From positions 1 to 64,000 of the forward strand of contig NZ_PYMB01000005.1 in NCBI RefSeq assembly GCF_003026455.1: a DNA stretch of 64,000 nt. Direction: 5' to 3'. This DNA comes from Photobacterium rosenbergii (lineage in GTDB: Bacteria > Pseudomonadota > Gammaproteobacteria > Enterobacterales > Vibrionaceae). The notes under the pieces were generated by a model. That model had not been told where the DNA came from. It worked only from the letters and a program-made list of their open reading frames with translations, and ran no database searches. Shown here piece after piece: positions 1 to 8,353 of the stretch; position 1 is the first letter of the stretch, and each line of letters opens with the position of its first letter. Made by a program: the position numbers and the translations under genes.

Positions 1-2
1 GC

Positions 3-1205
3 CCGGCACTGGTGATGCAGGCGATTGCCTCTTTTGTCGGTGGCACCATTGGTGTGGTATTGATTTGCGGCTTTGCTCCCCTACTCGCTAACTTTGCCTC
101 TTCTTTTGGCCCGTCAGAGTATTTCCTGATCATCATGCTTGGCCTGCTGTTGCTGACCACCATGATGGGAGACAACCGGTTGAACGGCATCATCTCCGCA
201 CTGTTTGGCTTTGCGATTGCCATGGTCGGGGTGGATTCGGTCAGCGGTGCTCAACGCTATACCTTTGGCTCACCGGAGCTTATCGGCGGGATCTATTTTG
301 TCCCTGTGGCCATCGGCCTATTTGGGATCGGCGAGCTGCTCTACTGTATTTACACCGGGCAGCACAAACGCGAGAACCAGAGACTACAGTTTAGCTTCCG
401 CTCGAAAGATTTCTGGCCGACCGCCAAGGACTACATCAGCTCTCGCTTCACCTTTATCCGAGGTTCGATTATCGGTTTTGTCGCCGGTGTCCTGCCGGGC
501 TCAGGCGCGACCATTGGCTCAATCTTGGCTTACTCGGTCGAAAAGAAAGTCGCCAAAGATCCTGAAAGCTTTGGTAAGGGTGAAATCCGTGGTCTGGTCG
601 CACCGGAAACCGCGAACAACGCTGCGTCAGCAGGGGCGATGGTGCCACTGATTTCTCTGGGTATTCCAGGCTCGGGTGCAACCGCCGTACTGCTTGGTGC
701 CCTGATGATGTGGGGGCTACAGCCAGGGCCGATGCTTATCGATTCAAACCCGGATCTGGTATGGGGTTTGGTCGCGAGTATGTATATGGGCAACATGCTG
801 TTGGTCGCGCTGAGTATTCTCGCTATCCCGCTGTTTGTGAAGTTCCTTGATATTCCATACCGCTTGGTCGTGCCGGTTATCGTCATCCTTTGTGTCATTG
901 GTGCCTACGCGCTGAACAACAGCATCATCGAGACCTCGATGCTACTCATCATGGGCATTGTCGGCTTTGGCATGAAGCTATACGGCTACTCCCCGGCGGC
1001 AACGGTATTGGCCCTTGTTCTGGGCGGCATGGCAGAAAGCACATTCTTGCAGTCTCTGATCATCAGCCAAGGTAGCCTTGCCATCTTCGTCGAGCGCCCT
1101 ATTTCTCTGGTGCTGACGCTGGTAATGCTAACCACTATTGGGCTTTCAGTGGCACTGCGATTGGTAAAAAAGATGCGCACTCACAAGGTCGCTCAATCTA
1201 ATTAA
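3..1205 (+). CDS. tctA: Tripartite tricarboxylate transporter large permease, TctA family (5' end outside window)
   Basis: This is the large multi-pass subunit of a TTT-type importer, which works with a small TctB membrane subunit and a periplasmic TctC binding protein to take up carboxylates using an ion gradient. The frame is open from base 3, so the first roughly 100 residues of a family normally near 500 aa lie upstream of the window. Visible family features are alternating hydrophobic helices, the conserved GVLPGSGATIGS segment and the second GIPGSGATAVLLGAL segment, which together form the internally repeated TctA signature. It sits 77 bp upstream of otnK on the same strand, so the likely substrate is a sugar acid such as a tetronate. 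That substrate is inferred from context only. The tctB and tctC partners would be expected further upstream. Confidence 0.88.
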   Translation, partial: PALVMQAIASFVGGTIGVVLICGFAPLLANFASSFGPSEYFLIIMLGLLLLTTMMGDNRLNGIISALFGFAIAMVGVDSVSGAQRYTFGSPELIGGIYFVPVAIGLFGIGELLYCIYTGQHKRENQRLQFSFRSKDFWPTAKDYISSRFTFIRGSIIGFVAGVLPGSGATIGSILAYSVEKKVAKDPESFGKGEIRGLVAPETANNAASAGAMVPLISLGIPGSGATAVLLGALMMWGLQPGPMLIDSNPDLVWGLVASMYMGNMLLVALSILAIPLFVKFLDIPYRLVVPVIVILCVIGAYALNNSIIETSMLLIMGIVGFGMKLYGYSPAATVLALVLGGMAESTFLQSLIISQGSLAIFVERPISLVLTLVMLTTIGLSVALRLVKKMRTHKVAQSN

Positions 1206-1282
1206 ACCCCGATCTAAAGATCAAAAATGCGAGAGCAGAGACCTTGAACAAGCGAATTTTAGAATCAAAGAGAGAGGGAATT

Positions 1283-2542
1283 ATGAAGATTGGAGTCATT
1301 GCCGATGACTTTACCGGCGCAACGGATGCCGCAAGCTTTATTGTGAAAAACGGCATGAGTGTTATCCAGCTATCTGGCGTTAGCCAGAGCACTCACGCCA
1401 TTGATGCCGATGCCTTGGTCGTGAGCCTAAAAACGCGCTCTTGCCCGCCCCAAGAGGCTGTTGAACAATCGCTAGCAGCCTGTGATTGGCTATTAGAACA
1501 AGGTTGCTCGCTGATTTATTTCAAATACTGCTCAACCTTTGATAGCACAGCAGAGGGCAACATCGGCCCGGTTACCGAAGCCTTGATGAAGCGGCTCGAG
1601 GTGGGCTCAACATTGATTTGTCCGGCATTGCCGGTTAATGGCCGCACCGTTTACCAAGGCAACCTGTTTGTGTTCCACCAGCCACTGTCTGAATCGGGAA
1701 TGAAGCACCACCCTAGCACACCAATGACAGACTCAAATCTGCTTAGGCTGATAGAGGCGCAAACACATGGCAAGGCCGGTTTGCTCAATTGGCAAACCAT
1801 CGACAAAGGCGTAGATAGTACCCAAGTCGTTTTGCACCAACTGGTGACAAACGGGGTGCAATTTGTGGTGTGCGATACCCTCTGTGATGACAACCTAGAG
1901 GTGCTGGGTGAAATAGCCCAACGCCACCGTCTTGTCACGGGTGGGTCAGGCTTGGTTGGCACTATAGCTAAAGCAATCACTCACTCTCATCCCCTAACAA
2001 AGAGCAAGCAAAATAACACGCTAGCACCTAAAAAAGTCGTCAATGGTGTGGTTGTTTCAGGCTCGTGTTCGGAGATGACCAACCGCCAAGTAGCGGCCTA
2101 TAAAGCCAAAGCCCCATCTTACAAAGTCGATGTCGAGCGCTGCCTCAACGAGCCGGACTATATCGATGAGGTTGTGAAGTGGGTAATCATTAACGTCAAT
2201 AACGAACACCTACCTATGGTGTATGCCACCGCCCCAGCAGATGAGCTTCACCAAATCCAACAGCAATATGGGCAGGCTGCCTCAATTAAAATTGAAGCGC
2301 TTTTCCACCAGCTGGTGCAAAAACTATATACCCTCGGCTTTAACACCTTCATCAGTGCCGGTGGTGAAACCTCAGGCACTGTCACCCAAGCGTTGTCGGT
2401 CGATAGCTTTCAAGTCGGGCCTGCAATCGTTCCCGGGGTGCCATGGGTGTTTAGCCTAGATGGCGAAATCCAATTGGCACTCAAATCAGGCAACTTTGGT
2501 AATGAAGACTTTTTCCAGCGTGCACAGGAGTTCTTGCAATGA
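1283..2542 (+). CDS. otnK: 3-oxo-tetronate kinase (four-carbon acid sugar kinase, OtnK)
   Basis: The protein belongs to the DUF1537/four-carbon acid sugar kinase family, which phosphorylates 3-oxo-tetronates (from erythronate or threonate) with ATP in the cytoplasm. The N-terminus reads MKIGVIADDFTGATDAASF, the family signature with Asp8, Asp9 and Asp15. The C-terminal nucleotide-binding lobe has the SAGGETSGTV glycine-rich motif. The start at 1283 is chosen over the in-frame ATG at 1244 because it has a GAGAGGGA ribosome site about 4 bases upstream and matches the family N-terminus, giving 419 aa, normal for OtnK. The stop overlaps the otnC start by four bases (ATGA), which indicates translational coupling. 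The upstream oxidising enzyme (DenD/LtnD-type) and OtnI isomerase are not in the window. Confidence 0.93.
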   Translation: MKIGVIADDFTGATDAASFIVKNGMSVIQLSGVSQSTHAIDADALVVSLKTRSCPPQEAVEQSLAACDWLLEQGCSLIYFKYCSTFDSTAEGNIGPVTEALMKRLEVGSTLICPALPVNGRTVYQGNLFVFHQPLSESGMKHHPSTPMTDSNLLRLIEAQTHGKAGLLNWQTIDKGVDSTQVVLHQLVTNGVQFVVCDTLCDDNLEVLGEIAQRHRLVTGGSGLVGTIAKAITHSHPLTKSKQNNTLAPKKVVNGVVVSGSCSEMTNRQVAAYKAKAPSYKVDVERCLNEPDYIDEVVKWVIINVNNEHLPMVYATAPADELHQIQQQYGQAASIKIEALFHQLVQKLYTLGFNTFISAGGETSGTVTQALSVDSFQVGPAIVPGVPWVFSLDGEIQLALKSGNFGNEDFFQRAQEFLQ

Positions 2543-3171
2543 CAGAGCATCAACAAAGGCTACAACTGGTCGAGCTGGCAAAGTCTTTATTTGATAGAGG
2601 CTATGCCACGGGCGGTGCTGGCAACCTATCCGTAAAACTTGAGGACGGCAGGGTATTAGCGACCCCAACAGGAGCATCTTTCGGACGGTTAACAGCAGAA
2701 ACGCTGTCGGTAGTGGATATGGAAGGCAATCACCTAGCAGGGGACAAGCCGTCCAAGGAGGTATCTTTTCACTTGGCAATTTACCAAAACCGCCCACAGG
2801 CCAATGCAATTGTTCATTTGCACTCGACCTATCTAACGGCTCTGTCGTGCCTGACCGACCTAGATCCGGCCAACGCGATAAAGCCATTTACGCCGTATTA
2901 TGTGATGCGCGTGGGCCAGCTGCCGGTCGTGCCATACTTCAACCCCGGCGACCCGAACATCGGTGTTGAATTGGGCCGCTTAGCACCGAACCATCGCGCC
3001 TATTTACTGGCAAACCATGGCCCGGTTGTCACCGGTAGCAACCTGATTGAAGCGGTTGATAATGCAGAGGAGTTGGAAGAAACCGCCAAGCTAAGTTTTA
3101 TCTTAAAGAGCAGCACAGTGGCTTATCTGTCTAATGAAAATGTAAGAACCTTATCGAGCAAAAAGGCGTAA
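2539..3171 (+). CDS. otnC: 3-oxo-tetronate 4-phosphate decarboxylase, class II aldolase/adducin family (OtnC)
   Basis: This cytoplasmic zinc enzyme decarboxylates the product of OtnK to dihydroxyacetone phosphate. At 210 aa it has the size of the class II aldolase/adducin fold. Visible catalytic and metal positions are the GGAGNLSV glycine loop (residues 25-32), Glu74 in the KEVSFH segment, His93 and His95 of the HLHS metal site, and the late NHGPV motif that carries the third histidine. It overlaps otnK by four bases, so the two enzymes are made together. OtnC is favoured over fuculose- or ribulose-phosphate aldolases because of this pairing with OtnK and a TctA permease. Confidence 0.92.
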   Translation: MTEHQQRLQLVELAKSLFDRGYATGGAGNLSVKLEDGRVLATPTGASFGRLTAETLSVVDMEGNHLAGDKPSKEVSFHLAIYQNRPQANAIVHLHSTYLTALSCLTDLDPANAIKPFTPYYVMRVGQLPVVPYFNPGDPNIGVELGRLAPNHRAYLLANHGPVVTGSNLIEAVDNAEELEETAKLSFILKSSTVAYLSNENVRTLSSKKA

Positions 3172-3178
3172 CTTAACT

Positions 3179-3204
3179 GGCGGCTGTGCGTAAGCATATC
3201 CGCC
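3179..3204 (+). terminator. Weak hairpin after otnC
   Basis: GGCGG pairs with CCGCC, and an inner TGTGC/GCATA pairing surrounds a GTAA loop. There is one mismatch and no strong T tract, so this is at best a weak terminator or mRNA 3' stabiliser between otnC and the DeoR gene. Confidence 0.35.
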
Positions 3205-3283
3205 TAATTACCCATCAAGCGGTATAAACAGCCCATTCAAGCAACCTCACTCCTTTTTAAAATTCCATTTCCAAGGGGGCTCA

Positions 3284-3940
3284 ATGACGCCATCAAGCAG
3301 GCAAAGCCACATTTTAGCTTTACTCGAAAAAGATGAGATATTAAGTATATCCCGCCTTCAAAAATTACTGGCGGTTTCCCATATGACAGTACGAAGAGAT
3401 ATCAGAGCCCTCGAAAAATCAGGTCATGTTAGGTCAGTTAGAGGCGGGGTGGTTACAGCCAATGAGCATTTGCATCACGAACATAATACTGTCGCGACAC
3501 CACAAAGCGTAACGCATGACCACGATAAAGAGTGGATTCGCCAAACCCTTCACAAGCAATTAAACGCTCATCAAGTGATTTACCTACACCATGGCCATAT
3601 AAGTTTAGAAATCGCAAAACAGCTACCCGCAGACCAAGGATTGACTGTTGTCACCAACGATATCGCAATAACCAACACCCTTCATGCCAGAGCATTTTCC
3701 GAGGTCTACTTCATAGGTGGTTTTATCGATAGGTCCAAAAACGCTAGCGTTGGAAGCTGCGCTGAAAAAGCGTTGAAAAACTTCAATATTGATCTCGCCT
3801 TCGTATCAACTACTACCTACGAAGACGGCTCTGACACCCTTCTCTCTTCAGTAAAAACCTACGCTAAGCGTTGTTGTTATGTTCCTGAATTAAACCGCAC
3901 CTATGACGGCAATTTTTCTACCCTACCCCCAACTTACTAA
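3284..3940 (+). CDS. DeoR/GlpR-family transcriptional regulator, C-terminally short
   Basis: The first 60 residues form a DeoR winged helix: SRQSHILALLEKDE, then the recognition helix around VSHMTVRRDIRALEKSG and the wing VRSVRGG. The C-terminal part resembles the DeoR sensor domain that binds a phosphosugar (VVTNDIAITNTL, YFIGGFIDR). The protein stops at 218 aa, whereas DeoR regulators are usually near 250 aa. The terminal core with the usual aspartate-rich D-x-D-T-x-x-T-D stretch is absent and the last 30 residues look unlike the family. It may be frameshifted or decaying near its end. An AAGGGGGC ribosome site precedes the ATG. It lies 112 bp after otnC and probably controls the otn genes. 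Confidence 0.8.
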   Translation: MTPSSRQSHILALLEKDEILSISRLQKLLAVSHMTVRRDIRALEKSGHVRSVRGGVVTANEHLHHEHNTVATPQSVTHDHDKEWIRQTLHKQLNAHQVIYLHHGHISLEIAKQLPADQGLTVVTNDIAITNTLHARAFSEVYFIGGFIDRSKNASVGSCAEKALKNFNIDLAFVSTTTYEDGSDTLLSSVKTYAKRCCYVPELNRTYDGNFSTLPPTY

Positions 3941-3975
3941 CTACGTTATGATTTTCTTTTTGAAAGGGATATTTC

Positions 3976-4491
3976 ATGAAGCACTTACATTTAGTGGTTT
4001 TCGCGTTGTTTCTCTACCTTGGCCTATACTGGCCTGATGTGGATAAGCAGCTAATGTCCCTTCTCCATCACCGATCTATCCTCACCCACAGTGTGCTATT
4101 GCCCCTTCTAATGATGGTATTACTGCGCGCCAATTACAGTAAGCCTATTGCCGCTGGGTTAAGTGCGGGTATCAGTATTCATTTGGCCGCGAGTATGATC
4201 ACACCGATGAGTGGTTACTCTCAGGTATACCTCCCAGCGCCGTGGAGTTCATCAATTGGGGTAACAGAGTCATTAATATGGTTAGGTTTCAATGCCATTG
4301 CAGGATATTTTATGGCTTTGCGATTGCTCAAGACGCACAGTAAAACCATTCCCTTTATTTACCTGCTCGCTGCGGGCGGATACGGGATATACATCAAAGA
4401 TGATGTGCGTCCTTGGCTGGTCTGTTTCGCTATTTTCCTCATCCCTTTTACGTTCGATAAGGTCAAAAGCAAACTAAGGCGAGCGGCCTAG
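3976..4491 (+). CDS. YdjM-like inner-membrane protein
   Basis: The 171-aa protein has about five hydrophobic segments. Near the N-terminus it carries WPDVDKQ followed by HHRSILTHS, which is the PDxD...HRxxTHS signature of the YdjM/DUF457 membrane-bound metal-dependent hydrolase-like family. E. coli YdjM is LexA-regulated, but no LexA box is evident here. The ribosome site GAAAGGGA lies about 8 bases before the ATG. The enzymatic activity of the family is not established. It converges with the downstream LysE-type gene with only 20 bases between the two stops. Confidence 0.7.
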   Translation: MKHLHLVVFALFLYLGLYWPDVDKQLMSLLHHRSILTHSVLLPLLMMVLLRANYSKPIAAGLSAGISIHLAASMITPMSGYSQVYLPAPWSSSIGVTESLIWLGFNAIAGYFMALRLLKTHSKTIPFIYLLAAGGYGIYIKDDVRPWLVCFAIFLIPFTFDKVKSKLRRAA

Positions 4492-4511
4492 TCTCTGGGA
4501 TTTAATGGCAA

Positions 4512-5156
4512 TTACGAAGAAGCCATCACTTTGATGCCAAATACAGTAAATAGCCCGCCGGTAATGTAATCCATCACTCCTGAAATTCGTGCATACACAC
4601 GTTTCGCCGATTGGTGTGAGAAGGCTGTTGCGAGAAAAGCATGCCAGCAAAGTGTAATAGCCGACATGGTGAGCATGATGGCTAATATCATCGAAATACT
4701 TAACTCTCCAGACATGCTGTTAGGCATAGCCACACTGAATAAACTGACCACAAAGAAGCCGGTTTTCGGATTCAAGATGCTGGTAATGAAGGCTGTGATA
4801 AATACCTTCCTGTTTGATGGTGAGATCATGTGTTGGCCTTGGGGTAAATCACCTAGCTTTTGTGTTTTGCGGGTTTGGTAAATCTGGCGAAGCCCCAGAT
4901 ACAACAAATAGCTTCCGCCTACCACTTTCATCACACTAAACAATTGCGGGAAGGTCGCCAGCAAGATCACCAAGCCTGAGCCGCCCAAAAAAGCCCACAG
5001 CAATATGGCGGCACTGACTCCGAAGGCAGAGAACATTGCCAGCGTGCGGCTGTATTGCAGCGCAGTATTGATGGTTAACAGAACATTGGCCCCCGGTGTC
5101 GCCACAGCGAGTATCCAAATCAATGCCACATGAACAAGAACCAATAGAACTTCCAT
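4512..5156 (-). CDS. LysE/RhtB-family amino-acid exporter
   Basis: This 214-aa inner-membrane protein has six predicted hydrophobic segments and the LysE/RhtB hallmark near the N-terminus: a PGANVLLTINTAL segment after the first helix, then a glycine-rich helix and KVVGGSYLLYLGLRQIY. Family members export amino acids such as homoserine, threonine or lysine by proton exchange. The substrate cannot be told from sequence. The gene stands alone, and its promoter should lie in the 250 bp towards 5400. Confidence 0.88.
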   Translation of the reverse strand: MEVLLVLVHVALIWILAVATPGANVLLTINTALQYSRTLAMFSAFGVSAAILLWAFLGGSGLVILLATFPQLFSVMKVVGGSYLLYLGLRQIYQTRKTQKLGDLPQGQHMISPSNRKVFITAFITSILNPKTGFFVVSLFSVAMPNSMSGELSISMILAIMLTMSAITLCWHAFLATAFSHQSAKRVYARISGVMDYITGGLFTVFGIKVMASS

Positions 5157-5300
5157 TACCCACTATTCCTATAAAGCCCGACAAGAGCCGACAAAACCCG
5201 AATAGCTTGAAAGTATCCCGATATTAGTTATAGAGGCAAGATATTGATCGGAAAAACCGTAACGCACTCATAAACCCTTATGATTATTGCCAAATTTTCG

Positions 5301-5331
5301 CCTTTGATTATTGGCATGTAAGAATCAAAGG
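5301..5331. repeat. 9-bp inverted repeat upstream of the LysE-type gene
   Basis: CCTTTGATT and AATCAAAGG form perfect arms around a 13-base spacer, about 145 bp upstream of the exporter start. It could be an operator for that gene. The following AT-rich bases are too weak to call it a terminator. Confidence 0.4.
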
Positions 5332-5347
5332 TTATTTTATAGAAAAC

Positions 5348-5381
5348 AAAAAAACGCCGGAGGGACATTCTTCCCACCAGC
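5348..5381 (-). terminator. Rho-independent terminator of the small secreted-protein gene
   Basis: Read on the minus strand, GCTGGTGGGA pairs with TCCCTCCGGC (one wobble, one mismatch) and is followed by seven T residues. It lies about 33 bases after the stop of the gene at 5415-5669. Confidence 0.7.
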
Positions 5382-5414
5382 ATTATTGATGTAATTAGGT
5401 TGTCCGGAGGTTGT

Positions 5415-5669
5415 TTAACCGCGGATCAGCACAGCACCGCGAGGGATTTTCTTGCCAAGCTTTTTACAACTGCCGATCTTCGGCTGCCTGTGGGCAGGCC
5501 TGTCGGTATACCACAGGCGGCATTTACCTTTTGGTGGCATATATTGTTTAGCTACACGGTGTGGTGGATGCTTATGGCCATTGCCATGCTTAACAATAAC
5601 GGACGGCTTTGCATAGGCAGCAAAACTCGTTAACAATGCAAATGATGCGACAAGTAGATATTTTTTCAT
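5415..5669 (-). CDS. Small basic secreted protein with a proline-rich CRxWY motif
   Basis: The 84-aa product begins MKKYLLVASFALLTSFAAYA, a clear Sec signal peptide cleaved after AYA. The mature chain is short, basic and rich in His, Pro and Lys. It has two cysteines in an MPPKGKCRLWY...RPAHRQPKIGSC arrangement and ends with PRGAVLI. I recall this pattern from uncharacterised small periplasmic proteins of marine gammaproteobacteria, but know of no function. The frame extends 30 codons further upstream, but the signal peptide fixes the start here. It is an isolated minus-strand gene with its own terminator. Confidence 0.72.
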   Translation of the reverse strand: MKKYLLVASFALLTSFAAYAKPSVIVKHGNGHKHPPHRVAKQYMPPKGKCRLWYTDRPAHRQPKIGSCKKLGKKIPRGAVLIRG

Positions 5670-5803
5670 TGATTGATTTGGTTTATATATAGAGCTTATT
5701 GATAAATCAACAATATCATTGCTATCAAACCTGTCTGTTATATCACTGTCAAATCGCATTTAATATCAACACCTTATCATAATAACACCCTAGTGCTACG
5801 GGC

Positions 5804-5848
5804 ATTAAAAAACCCCGCATCATTTAATAACAAAATAATGCGGGGTTA
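5804..5848 (-). terminator. Rho-independent terminator of the serine hydrolase gene
   Basis: AACCCCGCAT and ATGCGGGGTT are perfect arms, extended by four more positions with one mismatch. On the minus strand a run of T residues follows. It is placed about 30 bases after the stop of the gene at 5877-7253. Confidence 0.85.
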
Positions 5849-5876
5849 TCTTTCATTTTCTATTAACTAAAAGACA

Positions 5877-7253
5877 TTACTGAGTAATTGCTAGCTCACC
5901 ATTTAGGTACTTGGCTGCCAATCGCATATAAGCAGGTGCCTTGGTTTCACCGTAGCCCGAGTGGTATGGGCTGGTTGATACCACAATCGCGGCAAAGTCA
6001 CGCTCTGGATCCATATAGATCATCTGGTTCATGTTACCGCTTTTAGCAATTGCCCCATCATCGTAGATGAAGTCGAACTGGTAACCATTGCCTTGCGCTT
6101 TATCTTGGAAAGAAGATACCGAAGAGGCTTCTTTCGCCGTGCCTACATAGCGCTCTGGATCAGCTTCTTCACGGATCATTTTGATCAGATCAGGCGTTAC
6201 CACTTGCTCGACAGCGACAGCTTTCCAACTTGGGGTAAATAGCGTCGCGAAACGTACCATGTCTTCCGGCGTGGTTTGCAACAGGCCTAGTGCCAATGCA
6301 TGACCGTTAGGTGCAAGACCAAAGACCGCAGACTCCCTTGCATACATTTTCGACCACACTTTCTCTTCGAAAATCTTGGCCCAAGTCTTACCTTCTACGT
6401 TCTCGATAATTTGAGTCAGGATACTGGTATTAATGGAAGCATAGCGGAATACTTCACCCTGCTTTTCACCTTCCAGCTTTTCCTGATCGACAGCCACATC
6501 CGTCAACCAGTCTTCAAACTCACCTGTCGATGCCCTTGGTGAACCTGTAATAGCAGCAAAGTAACGCACTACTGGAGAATCTGGGTTCAGGATTGACTGT
6601 AGAGTCTCTTCATTATCCAGACCCGTTGTCATGTTGAGTACACTTTCAACGGTGATTTCATCCCATGTCGAACCTTTTAGCTCTGGAATGTAGTCCGGCA
6701 CCACTTTGCTGATATCAACCTTGCCTTCCTGAACCAGCTTAGCCATTACCAAGCCAACTGTCGTTTTCGCCGATGAGTACCAAATGTGGCGATCATGCGG
6801 GTTCATACCCGGATATGCCTCGTAAACAACCTCGCCTTTGTGAACCATGATCATAGCCTGAGTTCGAAACATCGGGTTTTCCATGTACTCATCGAGCGAC
6901 AACGTGCCCTGGCCAGTTTCTGCTTTTAGATCGCCGATTTGACTATTAATGTTACGAGCTAGCGGCTTATAGTTTTCATTCGGACGAGATAGGGCCGAGT
7001 TCATCACTTCGGTCATATGGCCGTTGTAGTAGACCGCGTGATCACCACCCATCTGCAGGTGGAAGTTGTTGAAGGCTTGTTGGGCTTCGGTCGCAAACTG
7101 CGGGCTAAATGGCTGCTTCGCACGCTCGACATCAAAGGTGACATCAGCACCTGGTACTTTGAGTGCCTGTTTCATCGCCTCTGGAATCTCGCCAGCTGTT
7201 GTGTAGCTAGAGGTGGCTAGCGCCAGAATTAACGCAACGTTTTTCAATTTCAT
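5877..7253 (-). CDS. Secreted serine hydrolase, class C beta-lactamase/penicillin-binding-protein-like
   Basis: This 458-aa protein has an N-terminal signal peptide (residues 1-20, TTA followed by GE) and the beta-lactamase (class C/esterase) fold. The nucleophile motif SxxK is Ser160-Ser-Ala-Lys163. The second motif appears as RYASINTS, with Tyr in the general-base position but Ser where AmpC has Asn, which favours an esterase or peptidase over a beta-lactamase. A roughly 100-residue segment precedes the catalytic domain. It acts in the periplasm. The gene is monocistronic with its own terminator. Substrate unknown. Confidence 0.85.
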   Translation of the reverse strand: MKLKNVALILALATSSYTTAGEIPEAMKQALKVPGADVTFDVERAKQPFSPQFATEAQQAFNNFHLQMGGDHAVYYNGHMTEVMNSALSRPNENYKPLARNINSQIGDLKAETGQGTLSLDEYMENPMFRTQAMIMVHKGEVVYEAYPGMNPHDRHIWYSSAKTTVGLVMAKLVQEGKVDISKVVPDYIPELKGSTWDEITVESVLNMTTGLDNEETLQSILNPDSPVVRYFAAITGSPRASTGEFEDWLTDVAVDQEKLEGEKQGEVFRYASINTSILTQIIENVEGKTWAKIFEEKVWSKMYARESAVFGLAPNGHALALGLLQTTPEDMVRFATLFTPSWKAVAVEQVVTPDLIKMIREEADPERYVGTAKEASSVSSFQDKAQGNGYQFDFIYDDGAIAKSGNMNQMIYMDPERDFAAIVVSTSPYHSGYGETKAPAYMRLAAKYLNGELAITQ

Positions 7254-7320
7254 ACTAAGCTGCTCCGTGTTACTGAATTTGTATTGGATTTAAAAAGGTG
7301 TGGTTTTATAAGAATTCAAA

Positions 7321-7992
7321 TCACTTGAACTCGTAGCGATAATTCAAGTTCACGCGCTGATCAGAACCGTACAGCGAACTATCCACCGCAATGCCTATCA
7401 TGTTGACAGATTGGTTGGCGGTGAGCTGATGGCTGATCCCCGCCCCGCCCCAGTACGACGAGTAGTTGTTCTGGCCTTGGGTCGTGCCCACAACCGCGAT
7501 ACCGGTCCACGATTCGTTAATCGGTTTGATGGCAAACATACCAAGGTAGCCCGCGTGGCTTCGGATCTTCTCTTTCACGCCGTCTTCCATGGTTTCGCCG
7601 TCGTTATAGCTATAACCAAAAGTGACAAACGGCATCCATCCCCAAGGTTGGCTCTCTAGCGGCAAATAAGTCCCTGCACTGTAGGAGGTATTGATATTGC
7701 CGTCGCCGTAATCCGATTTGCGAACATCGATATTGAGGATGCCAATATCAAATAGCCATGAGCCACCCACGCTCCATTCATCGCCATCGTCAGTGATCGA
7801 TACGTTGATCATTCGAGTTTCATCAAGGCCCATCGAGCCGTTGAAACGGATCCCGTTGTTAGTCCACCCTGCGCCAGCTCGCGTGATGATCTTGGTTGGA
7901 TCTTCCGCGTTCTTCTCTTCGCCGGTATTAAGGTCGGCGTACGCAGGGGCAGTAGCTGCAATTGTTGCCACAGCTAGCAGTATTTTTTTCAT
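7321..7992 (-). CDS. Predicted outer-membrane beta-barrel protein
   Basis: The 223-aa product has a signal peptide (MKKILLAVATIAATAPAYA). The mature region is built of alternating amphipathic strands rich in Gly, Asn, Ser, Trp and Tyr, and ends in NLNYRYEFK, a strand resembling the C-terminal beta-signal of barrel proteins. I do not recognise a named family. It resembles small Vibrio outer-membrane proteins of unknown role. A tandem 14-bp repeat lies just upstream of its start. Confidence 0.65.
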   Translation of the reverse strand: MKKILLAVATIAATAPAYADLNTGEEKNAEDPTKIITRAGAGWTNNGIRFNGSMGLDETRMINVSITDDGDEWSVGGSWLFDIGILNIDVRKSDYGDGNINTSYSAGTYLPLESQPWGWMPFVTFGYSYNDGETMEDGVKEKIRSHAGYLGMFAIKPINESWTGIAVVGTTQGQNNYSSYWGGAGISHQLTANQSVNMIGIAVDSSLYGSDQRVNLNYRYEFK

Positions 7993-8353
7993 TCAAAGTT
8001 CCAAAGGTAAAAACACCCACATCCAAGCGCTTACTTCCAAGCACTTACTTCCAATCAATCAGTTCATGTACTCGTCTCGATGTCATCGCTGATGCCCAAA
8101 GCACTAACAAGACAAAAAAGAAGCCACCCCGGAGAGCGGCTGAGATGGTCAAAAGCTCCAGCCCTTGGAGGTACTGGAAAAACACGCATTGGAATTTATG
8201 GGCAAATATTACCCACGGATTAACCGTACAAATAGGTCATTTCGCGACATAACGATATGGTGGAAATAGCAATTTACTTGTCGTCAATTGACCTATATCT
8301 CGGCAGGAAAAAAAGCCACCCTCGTGCTCGCTGGATTAACCAAGGATGTTGAA
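7993..8353. other. Divergent intergenic region
   Basis: This 361-bp gap separates the minus-strand barrel gene from the plus-strand aminotransferase. It contains the tandem repeat at 8019-8054 and some hairpin-prone GC-rich sequence around 8130-8180 that fits no riboswitch I could recognise. No credible coding frame was found. The aminotransferase frame does continue back to a TTG at 8288. Confidence 0.5.
8019..8054. repeat. 14-bp tandem direct repeats in the leader of the barrel gene
   Basis: CTTACTTCCAA occurs at 8030-8040 and 8044-8054 (period 14). A partial third copy (ATCCAAGCG) abuts on the left. They sit 30-60 bases upstream of the barrel gene start, where a promoter or operator is expected. 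Confidence 0.6.

Noticed and set aside
5877..7253. Functional beta-lactamase resistance gene
   Set aside because: SxxK is present, but the second motif has Ser in place of Asn and the size and N-terminal segment fit esterase/peptidase relatives better.
8100..8230. Possible riboswitch before the aminotransferase (a CGGCTGAGA segment recalls the TPP element)
   Set aside because: The rest of the TPP core and the paired helices are missing, and no other riboswitch class fits.
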